Origin: PALSA-607 sp963825425
GTDB taxonomy: Bacteria > Actinomycetota > Actinomycetes > Acidothermales > Acidothermaceae
Reading direction: 5' to 3'
DNA length: 64,000 bases
NCBI GenBank assembly: GCA_963825425.1
Contig: CAWGTF010000010.1
Coordinates: forward strand, 682,001-746,000
The translations under genes and the position numbers were made by a program. The notes under the pieces are model-generated. The model was not told where the DNA came from and ran no database searches. It saw nothing but the letters and a program-made list of their open reading frames with translations. This document shows positions 57,493-64,000 of the stretch, in pieces; position 1 is the first letter of the stretch, and each line of letters opens with the position of its first letter.

Positions 57493-57996
57493 TCAGACGT
57501 TGCTACCCGCCGGCGCCGGCGGCACGACCGTGTTCAGCACCGTGCGGGCCTCGTCGGCGTGCCCGCCCCGCGCGACGATGTCGTAACGGGTCGCAGTCAG
57601 GGTCCGCTTCGACGCGAAATCGCGCCGGCCACCGGTCGCCGCGTGCCCGACGAAGCCGAACACGGCACCCCAGACCGCACCGATGAGCAAGCCGCCAACG
57701 ATCAGACCGAGCCAGGTCCCGCCAGTCGTGAACAGACCCACGAGCAACCCGATGAACAGGCCGAACCAGGCGCCGCTCGCCGCGCCGGCGGCGGCCGCGC
57801 TGCGCTTGGTCAGGCGCCCGGTGACCCTCTCGACGAGGCGAAGATCTGACCCGACGATGTCGATGTTCTCGACCGGAAATCCGGCGTCGGACAACCTGTC
57901 GACGGCTTCCTGCGCCTCTTCGTAGCTGCCGAAACTGGCGACCGTGTTCCAGGCCGCGTGGATCGGGTCGAGCCGGATTGGATCTCCGAACGTCAT
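57493..57996 (-). CDS. YflT/general-stress-protein-like membrane protein
   Basis: Intact, 167 residues, ATG 57996 after GAGGAG. N-terminal ferredoxin-like module WNTVASFGSYEEAQEAVDRL...FPVENIDIVGSDLRLVERVT, then two Gly-rich hydrophobic helices (AGAASGAWFGLFIGLLVGLF, GLIVGGLLIGAVWGAVFGFV) and a second short module with RYDIVARGGHADEARTVL. Matches the actinobacterial general-stress-protein (PF11181-like) type. Function unknown. Confidence 0.8.
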   Translation of the reverse strand: MTFGDPIRLDPIHAAWNTVASFGSYEEAQEAVDRLSDAGFPVENIDIVGSDLRLVERVTGRLTKRSAAAAGAASGAWFGLFIGLLVGLFTTGGTWLGLIVGGLLIGAVWGAVFGFVGHAATGGRRDFASKRTLTATRYDIVARGGHADEARTVLNTVVPPAPAGSNV

Positions 57997-58006
57997 CGTC
58001 GTCTCC

Positions 58007-59440
58007 TCAAAGGGTGTCCCGCTGTCCAACGCTTGCCAGCCGCACAGCGTTCGCGGCCGTCCGCACCGCGTCGACAGATCTCTCGACGTCGTCGGCATCG
58101 GTCGACCAGTTGCTGACCGATACCCGGAGCACGTCGCGCCCGCGCCACCGCGAGCCGGACATCCACGCCGTCCCGTCGGCAAGCAGCTGCGCCGTTACCG
58201 CCCGGGTGCGCTCGTCGTCCTCGAAGGCGACGCAGACCTGGGTGAACACCACGTCGTTGAGCACCTGCGCGCCGTCGATTGCCTCGATCCCGGCGGCAAT
58301 GGCTCGCGCGTGCCTGACCAACCCGTCGACCAGATCCGCGACACCGTCTCGGCCGAGCGACCGCAACGCGGCCCACACCGGGATCCCACGAGCGCGCCGC
58401 GACAACTCCGGCACCTTCTCGTAGGGATCGCCGGGCCCGCCGTTCGCCGGTATCAAATAACTTGCCTGGACGCCGAGTGCTGCCCGTAGTGCCTCCGGCT
58501 GGGCGACGATCACGATGCCGCAGTCGTACGGGACGTTGAGGGTCTTGTGGGCATCGGTCGCCCAGGAGTCGGCGTCCTCGAGACCTGGGACTAGCCGCCG
58601 CAGGGTCGGGCGTCGCCGCCGCCCACAGACCGAATGCGCCGTCGACGTGAACCCAGGGTCGCTGGCCTGGCGCGCCGTGGTCGTGAGCGAGCTCGAGTCG
58701 CCTCGCCGATGGGATCGAACGCGCCGGAATGCACGTTGCCGGCCTGCAGGCAGACGATCGTCGGACCGTGCACGGCGCGAGGGCCGCCGCCAGGGCATCG
58801 ACGCCGGATCCGACCCTGATCGTCGGCGGCGACCGGAGTCGGTGCGCCGAGGCCGAGGTAACGCAGCGCCAGGTCGACGGTGTCGTGCCGCTCGCGCCCC
58901 GACGAGCACTCGGATCGGCGGCGCACCGTTCAGACCCTGCGCGTTGACGTCCCAGCCGGCCTGCGCGAGCACGTGCTGTCGGGCTGCGGCCAGGCCAGAG
59001 AAGTTGGCCATCGTCGCCCCGGTGACGAAACCGACGTCGGCGCCTGCGGGGAGGCCGAGCAACTCAAGAATCCAGCCACCCGCGGCCTCCTCGGCGGTCG
59101 CGGCGGCCGGCGTCGCGTAGCGCATGCCGGCGTTCTGGTCCCACGCGCTGGTGAGCCAGTCGGCCGCGAGCGCCGCCGGCAGCGTGCCGCCGATCACCCA
59201 GCCGAAGAACCGGCCGCTGGGCATCGCCATCAGGCCAGGCTCGGCGAGCGCCGCCAGCAGGTCAATGACCTCCGCAGGGTCAGTCGGACCGTCGGGCAAC
59301 GGACCCGCGAACGACGGCGCGATCTGGTCCGCCGACAAGCGCGGCGGGACGGGCCGATCGGGCAGCGAGTCGAGCCACTCTTTCGCGTGCACGACTGCAC
59401 GATCGAGCGCGGCATCGTAGGTATTGCGCGGAGCGCTCAC
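58007..59440 (-). CDS. PLP-dependent group II decarboxylase-like enzyme
   Basis: About 478 codons from GTG 59440 (MSAPRNTYDAALDR). Group II fold: MPSGRFFGWVIGGTLPAALA, DVGFVTGATMANFSGLAAAR, the PLP Lys in DSWATDAHKTLNVPYDCGIV, and VSNWSTDADDVERSVDAV. Compensating frameshifts near 58880 and 58600 scramble the middle (other frames read YLGLGAP and FDPIGE). It resembles aromatic-L-amino-acid or glutamate decarboxylases. It follows hpnH by 73 bases on the same strand; a link to hopanoid side chains is possible but unproven. Confidence 0.85.
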   Translation of the reverse strand: MSAPRNTYDAALDRAVVHAKEWLDSLPDRPVPPRLSADQIAPSFAGPLPDGPTDPAEVIDLLAALAEPGLMAMPSGRFFGWVIGGTLPAALAADWLTSAWDQNAGMRYATPAAATAEEAAGGWILELLGLPAGADVGFVTGATMANFSGLAAARQHVLAQAGWDVNAQGLNGAPPIRVLVGARAARHRRPGAALPRPRRTDSGRRRRSGSDPASMPWRRPSRRARSDDRLPAGRQRAFRRVRSHRRGDSSSLTTTARQASDPGFTSTAHSVCGRRRRPTLRRLVPGLEDADSWATDAHKTLNVPYDCGIVIVAQPEALRAALGVQASYLIPANGGPGDPYEKVPELSRRARGIPVWAALRSLGRDGVADLVDGLVRHARAIAAGIEAIDGAQVLNDVVFTQVCVAFEDDERTRAVTAQLLADGTAWMSGSRWRGRDVLRVSVSNWSTDADDVERSVDAVRTAANAVRLASVGQRDTL

Positions 59441-59513
59441 AGTTCGATCACCATCCCCCCATCATGGTTCGCCGCAGATACCGCCGTCGAGCCCGCCCAC
59501 GCCTCGATCTGGA

Positions 59514-60529
59514 TCAGCCCTGCTCGCGCAACGCGCGCAGGCTCTCCTTGATCGACCCCATCGTCGCCAGGACCGCCGTCGGCTCGTAGCCGCAGTGCGC
59601 CATGCAGTTGTTGCAGCGCTCGTCGCGGCCGCGACCGTACTTGCTCCAGTCGGTGGTCTCGATGAGTTCCTTGTACGTCTTCACGTAGCCGTCGGCCATC
59701 AGGTAGCACGGGCGCTGCCAGCCCAGCAGCGAGTACGACGGAATGCCCCACGCGGTGCACTCGAAGTCGACCTTGCCCTCGAGGAAGTCGAGGAACAGCG
59801 GCGAGTGGTTGAGGCGCCACCGCTTGCGGTTGCCGCCGGCGAACGCCTTCGAGAACAGCTCGCGGGTCTCGGTCACACCGAGGAAGTGGTCTTGGTCGGG
59901 CGCCTTCTCGTAGGCGTACGCCGGCGAGATCATCATCTGGTCGACCTTGACCTCGTCGTTGAGGAAGTTCAACACGTCGATGATCGTCTGCGGCGTGTCG
60001 GTGTTGAAGAACGTCGAGTTCGTCGTGACCCGGAAGCCCTTCTCCTTCAGGAACTTGATCGCCTCGATGGCTTCGTCGAACACGCCCTCCTTCGCGACCG
60101 ACTCGTCGTGCCGCTCCTGCAGGCCGTCGATGTGGATCGCGAACGAGAAGTAGGGCGACGGCTTGAAGTTGAACTTGTCCCAGCGCTTGCGGACGAGTTC
60201 GGCGTTCGTGCACAGGTAGACGTACTTCTTGCGCTTGACGAGCTCGTTGACCATCACGTCGATCTGCGGGTGCATCAGCGGCTCGCCACCGGCGATCGAC
60301 ACCATCGGCGCGCCGCACTCTTCGATCGCGTCGATCGCCCGCTCGACCGGCATCCGCTGCGCCAGCAGGTCATGCGGCTGCTGGATCTTGCCGCAGCCGT
60401 TGCACTTGAGGTTGCACGCGAACAGCGGCTCGAGCTCGACGATCAGCGGAAACTTCTCGCCGCCGGTGCAACTTCTGGCGAGAACAGGTACCAGCCGATG
60501 CGAGCGCCTTGGCGCATGGGAACGGCCAT
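59514..60529 (-). CDS. hpnH: Adenosylhopane-forming radical SAM protein HpnH
   Basis: About 338 codons from ATG 60529 (MAVPMRQGARIGWYLF), touching the ispH stop (TGATG). A frameshift near 60470. The radical SAM cluster motif is ACNLKCNGCGKIQ; CGAPMVSIAGGEPL is the GGE motif. The C-terminal domain has ISPAYAYEKAPDQDHF and a second Cys cluster, ERCNNCMAHCGYE. HpnH joins a 5'-deoxyadenosyl radical to diploptene, the first step of C35 hopanoid extension. Confidence 0.94.
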
Positions 60530-61449
60530 CAGCCGGCAACCCCTTTCGGTAGCGAAAACGTGACGTCTTCATCCGCAACGGCACGCTCGATAACGCTGAC
60601 GGGGCCGAGCGCGCGAAGCGTTTCGATGACCTCGTCGACGAGATGTGGCGGCGCCGACGCGCCGGCCGTGATGCCGATCGTCGACGCGCCATCAAGCCAT
60701 TCGGGCAAGATGTCGGTGGCATCGTCGACGAGGTGTGCCGGCACTCCGCAGCGCTGCGCCACTTCGACCAGGCGCACGGAGTTCGAGGAGTTCGCCGACC
60801 CGAGCACGATCATCACGTCGGACTCGGCGGCGATCGCGCGCACCGCCTGCTGGCGGTTCGTCGTGGCGTAGCAGATGTCGTCAGTCGCTGACGATTCGAT
60901 CAGCGGGAAGCGCTTGCGCAACACGTCGACGGTGTCCATCGCGTCGTCGACCGCGAGCGTCGTCTGCATCAGGAACGACACGTGCTCGGGGTCCGTCCGC
61001 GCTGACCCGCTCGGCGTCTGCGACGCTCTGCGACCAGCTGGATCGTGCCCGGGGCCTCGCCCATGGTGCCCTCGATCTCATCGTGACCCGCGTGGCCGAT
61101 CAGCAGCACGGTGTCGCCGCGCGCCGACGAAGCGGCGGGCCTCGCTGTGGACCTTGGCCACCAACGGGCAGGTGGCGTCGATGACGTTGAGGCCGCGTCG
61201 CGCAGCCTCATCCCGGACGGCGGGTGCGACGCCGTGCGCCGAGAACACCACCGTCGTCCCGTCGGGTACCTGGTCGAGTTCGTCGACGAACACAGCGCCC
61301 TGCCGCTGGAGGTCGGCGACGACGTGCGCGTTGTGCACGATCTGGCGCCGCACGTAGACGGGTCGCGGGTAGCGCTGCAAGGCCAGCTCGACGATGTCGA
61401 TGGCCCGTTCGACGCCGGCGCAGAACGACCGGGGTGCCGCGAGCAGCAC
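60529..61449 (-). CDS. ispH: 4-hydroxy-3-methylbut-2-enyl diphosphate reductase (IspH), possibly fused to HpnG
   Basis: Last step of the MEP isoprenoid route, a 4Fe-4S enzyme. GTG 61449 (VLLAAPRSFCAGVERAI) supplies the first cluster Cys; the second is in IDATCPLVAKVH, the third in ATDDICYATTNRQ. SAHGVAP and LGSANSSNSVRLVEVAQRCG are typical. Frameshifts near 61115 and 60990. In the frame of the start codon, the upstream DNA reads LRRWADLVGPRR without a stop and joins the nucleosidase after a one-base correction. GTG 61449 may thus be internal. Confidence 0.9.
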
Positions 61450-62038
61450 CCGCCGCGGACCGACCAGGTCGGCCCAACGCCGCAGCGCCGGACCCGATCT
61501 TGCGCAGCGTCAGCAGCGCCCGCGCGCCGGCGGTCGCCGTGTTCAGGCTGGTCATCGGGCGGTACGCCGTGTCGACGATGACCCGAACGACCGCAGTCGG
61601 GACGCCGGCGGCTGCCCGCACGATCGCGGCGGACTCCATGTCGACGGCGATCGCGCCGGTCGCGGCGAGCCGCGCTCGAGCGCGCGTGCGCCGCGCACGA
61701 TGTGGTCAGCAGCTGACGATCGGGCCGGTGCGAACGCGCAGCCCCATGCGGCGCAACTCGGCGACCAGCGGCGCTGCGGCCGCGCTGCACGATGCGACCA
61801 CGTCCGTCGCGCACTTCGGTCGCCACGACCACGTCGCCGGGACGCAGCGTCGGGTCGAGGCCACCGGCAACGCCCGCGACGATGACCGCGCTCTGGCGCC
61901 AGTTCGCGCCAGTTGCGGCAGCCACTCCCGACCCGCTCCGGCCCCATGCCGCAGCGCGCGAGCGTCGCGCCGGGCACCCGACCGGCCAAGCGCCGCGTAC
62001 TCGGTGCGCAGCGCGGTGACGACGAGCAGGTTGGTCAC
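61450..62038 (-). CDS. hpnG: HpnG-like hopanoid purine nucleosidase/phosphorylase
   Basis: GTG 62038 overlaps the cyclase stop (GTGA). In separate frames: VTNLLVVTALRTEYAALG, then VIVAGVAGGLDPTLRPGDVV (substrate pocket), and AIAVDMESAAIVRAAAGVPT with the purine-site Glu. At least four frameshifts between 61950 and 61640. It should remove adenine from adenosylhopane made by HpnH to give ribosylhopane. The reading continues LNTATAGARALLTLRKIG and, after one extra G near 61488, into IspH with no stop. Confidence 0.82.
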
Positions 62039-63951
62039 GGCGACCGACGACCTTCTGCGCGCGTCAGGTAGCGACCGAGCGCGCTGAGCGGGAACACCAC
62101 CCGGTACATCTCGTAGTTGATGTAGAAGTCGCCGGGAAAGCCGGTGCCGGTGTAGAGGTCTTCGTCCCAGCCGCCGTCGGCTCGCTGCGTCCGCACCAGC
62201 CAGTCGACGCCGCGCGTGACGGCGTCGGTGTCGGGGTCGACGGCGAGCAGGCCGAGCAGCGCCCACGCCGTCTGCGACGGGGTCGACTCGCCGCGGCCGC
62301 GCCACTCGTCGTCGACGTACGAGCGCAGGTCCTCGCCCCACCCGCCGTCGGCGTTCTGGTGCTTTTCCAGCCAGCGCACGGCGCGCCGGACCGGGTATCG
62401 AGTCGCGATCGACACCGGCGGCGACAAGCGCCGGAACGACCGCGCCGGTGCCGTAGACGTAGTTCGCGCCCCAGCGGCCGAACCACGAACCGTCGGCCTC
62501 CTGCGCGTCGAGCAGCCATCGCACGCCGCGTCGGCCGCCGTCGTGTCTGCGCCATGCCCGCTGTGGCCGAGCATCTCGACGACGTGCGCGGTCACGTCGG
62601 CCGACGGCGGGTCGATGACCGCGCCGAAGTCGCAGAACGGCAGCTTCTCGACCAGCCGGCGGGTGTTGTCGGCGTCGAACGCCCCCCAGCCGCCGTCGCG
62701 CGACTGCATGCCGACCGTCCATCGGGTGCCGCGCTGCGACCGCCGCGCGACGTCGGGCCGCAAGACCGGGCCGATGCGACGCAGCGCGAGCACGACCTCG
62801 GCGGTGTCGTCGATGTCGGGGTAGACGTCGTTGGCGAACTCGAACGCCCAGCCGGCGGCGTCGAGGTCGGGCCGCTTGCACCGCCCAGTCGCCCTTGACC
62901 CGGATCTCCTCGGCGAGCAGCCAGTCGACCGCCGCGCGCACCGGCAGGGTCGTCGGACGTCAGCGCCCGGCATCGAGCAGAGCGCGATGACGGCCAGGCA
63001 GGTGTCCCAGACCGGCGACTGGCAGGCCTCGAGCCGCCGGACGACACCGTCGGGCGTCTCTTCGCGAATCGAGGAAGCCGTCGAGGCCGTTGATCGCCGC
63101 GACCAGCACCGGGTCGTCGAGCGGAGCGGCCGGTCAGGTGCAGCGCCAGGATGGAATAGACCCACGGCGGCTGGATGCCGCCCCACCCGCCGTCGGCCTC
63201 CTGCCGGGCGAGGATCCACTCGGTGGCGTGCTGGAACGCCATCGCCCGGCCCGGCTTGATCGGCGACCGGTCGTAGAGCTTGAGGGCCTTGTCGAGCACC
63301 GAGAAGGCGGTCGCGACTGGGCCGGTCTTCGACCGGCGCAGGTCGCACGCCGGTGCGCAGTTCGGCGAGCGAGAACGGCAGCGGACGCACCGGCCGAAGC
63401 GTTGCGACGATGGTGATGGCGACGACCGTCTGGCGGGCCCAGCAGCCCCAGTCGTAGACGTTGAGCGGAAACCACTTCGGCAGCAGCACGAGCTCAGGCG
63501 GCATCGACGGAAGGTCGTCCCACGACCATTCGCCGAACAGCGCCAGCCAGATCCGGGTGAACACCCGGCTCGCCTCGATGCCGCCGCCGGCGAGGATGAA
63601 GGCGCGGGCGCCGCCATGTGCGGCTCGTCGACGCCGTCGCCGGCCAGGCGCAGCGCGGCGTAGGCCTCGATCGTTGTCGACACGTCGCCAGGACCGCGCT
63701 CGAAGTTCGCCCAGGTGCCGTCCGCGCGTTGCTGCGAGCGGATCCAGCGGGCCGCCTCGGCGGTCTCGCCGGGCTTCAGGATGCCCGAGGAACTGCCGCA
63801 GCAGCAGGTCTTCTGCGTCCATCGTCACGTTGGTGCGCAGCTCGCCCTTCCACCAGCCGGCGGCGTCCTGCCGGCCCACCAGGTGGGCTTGCGCGCGCTT
63901 GACCGCCAAGCCGACCGCGTCGGTCAGGTCGGTGTACGTCTGCGCGGTCAC
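62035..63951 (-). CDS. shc: Squalene-hopene cyclase
   Basis: About 640 codons, GTG 63951 (MTAQTYTDLTDAVGLAVKRA) after GAGGAGG. The DxDD catalytic motif appears as YPDIDDTAEV near 62800-62820. Repeated QW motifs are scattered through (AGWWKGELR, GGWGGIQPPW, GGWGAFDADN, GSWFGRWG, GGWGEDLRSY, GGWDEDLYTG). Frameshifts near 63790, 63610, 63350, 63075-63120, 62945, 62885, 62530 and 62400. It cyclises squalene to hopene/hopanol at the membrane. First complete gene of the hopanoid operon. Confidence 0.94.
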   Translation of the reverse strand: MTAQTYTDLTDAVGLAVKRAQAHLVGRQDAAGWWKGELRTNVTMDAEDLLLRQFLGHPEARRDRRGGPLDPLAATRGRHLGELRARSWRRVDNDRGLRRAAPGRRRRRRAAHGGARAFILAGGGIEASRVFTRIWLALFGEWSWDDLPSMPPELVLLPKWFPLNVYDWGCWARQTVVAITIVATLRPVRPLPFSLAELRTGVRPAPVEDRPSRDRLLGARQGPQALRPVADQAGPGDGVPARHRVDPRPAGGRRRVGRHPAAVGLFHPGAAPDRPLRSTTRCWSRRSTASTASSIREETPDGVVRRLEACQSPVWDTCLAVIALCSMPGADVRRPCRCARRSTGCSPRRSGSRATGRCKRPDLDAAGWAFEFANDVYPDIDDTAEVVLALRRIGPVLRPDVARRSQRGTRWTVGMQSRDGGWGAFDADNTRRLVEKLPFCDFGAVIDPPSADVTAHVVEMLGHSGHGADTTAADAACDGCSTRRRPTVRGSAAGARTTSTAPARSFRRLSPPVSIATRYPVRRAVRWLEKHQNADGGWGEDLRSYVDDEWRGRGESTPSQTAWALLGLLAVDPDTDAVTRGVDWLVRTQRADGGWDEDLYTGTGFPGDFYINYEMYRVVFPLSALGRYLTRAEGRRSP

Positions 63952-63969
63952 GAGGTCCGTCCTCCTCGA

Positions 63970-64000
63970 TCAGCGATCACGTTCGACGACGTAGCGAGCC
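63970..64000 (-). CDS. C-terminal end of an upstream gene, possibly polyprenyl synthase
   Basis: The last 31 bases read, on the minus strand, ARYVVERDR then TGA, 19 bases upstream of the cyclase start. Hopanoid clusters often have a polyprenyl diphosphate synthase or hpnC/D/E gene here, and this ending would suit one, but ten codons cannot identify it. Confidence 0.35.
   Translation of the reverse strand, partial: ARYVVERDR

Noticed and set aside
58591..58926. Independent small gene within the PLP decarboxylase
   Set aside because: The open frame arises between two compensating frameshifts; other frames there continue the decarboxylase (YLGLGAP, FDPIGE).
1..64000. tRNA, rRNA, CRISPR arrays, prophage or plasmid functions
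   Set aside because: No recognisable tRNA or rRNA segment, no regularly spaced repeats of CRISPR type (the tandem arrays have no spacers), and no integrase, transposase or replication genes seen.

Overview
The window is GC-rich DNA with long, closely packed, often overlapping genes, GTG starts and strong third-position G/C bias. Gene content points to an actinomycete (Actinomycetota, somewhere near the Mycobacteriales/Frankiales type): an Eis-type acetyltransferase, a 13E12-like DUF222/HNH protein, GTP-dependent PEP carboxykinase, an actinobacterial-style paa operon and a hopanoid cluster. I cannot name a genus. About 37 of some 60 protein genes are interrupted by one or more single-base frameshifts, usually in G/C runs, while their reading continues perfectly in another frame. 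This looks like residual long-read error in an assembly, not mass gene decay; I annotate such loci as single genes and say where they break.

Region by region: (1) 1-10.3 kb: end of an isochorismatase-like gene; paaN plus its TetR regulator on the + strand; azlCD, a C1-type peptidase and a conserved hypothetical gene; then paaABCDE on the - strand. A 14-bp palindrome with arms ACCGAA/TTCGGT lies upstream of both paaN and paaA, tying the two halves into one phenylacetate regulon. dinB follows. (2) 10.3-18.4 kb: an AlgI/AlgX-like polysaccharide O-acetylation pair, dienelactone hydrolase, orphan OmpR-type regulator, Gfo/Idh/MocA oxidoreductase, a VOC protein with its own TetR-like palindrome, and an acyltransferase-3/SGNH protein. 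(3) 18.6-28.3 kb: FUSC transporter, a secreted S53 protease with Ig-like repeats and cell-wall-binding repeats, a membrane-anchored hypothetical, an MGH1-like glycosidase and a large membrane protein. (4) 28.4-38.2 kb: eis, SDR epimerase, small genes, DUF2237, HIT, truncated haemoglobin, DUF222/HNH, a CYICK-type SDR, a lipoprotein and two GNATs.

(5) 38.2-44.4 kb: an aromatic amino-acid lyase homologue that lacks the MIO serine, then an IclR regulator and an OpuC-type osmoprotectant ABC transporter (ATPase, two permeases, binding protein) closed by a strong hairpin. The binding protein's two halves appear in swapped order. (6) 44.4-54.4 kb: SRPBCC protein; a molybdopterin oxidoreductase/ferredoxin-reductase-like/DUF6510 operon; beta-phosphoglucomutase with a GH65 phosphorylase; PEPCK; aldo/keto reductase; alditol-oxidase-like flavoprotein. 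(7) 54.4-64 kb: methyltransferase, PAS-GGDEF-EAL protein, YflT-like protein, PLP decarboxylase, and a hopanoid operon read right to left: squalene-hopene cyclase, HpnG-like nucleosidase running in frame into IspH, then HpnH.

The most unusual features are the permuted binding protein, the apparent HpnG-IspH fusion, and a repeated pattern in which short tandem repeats (units about 14-25 bp) sit exactly on the 3' ends of at least eight genes, several carrying copies of the stop codon.
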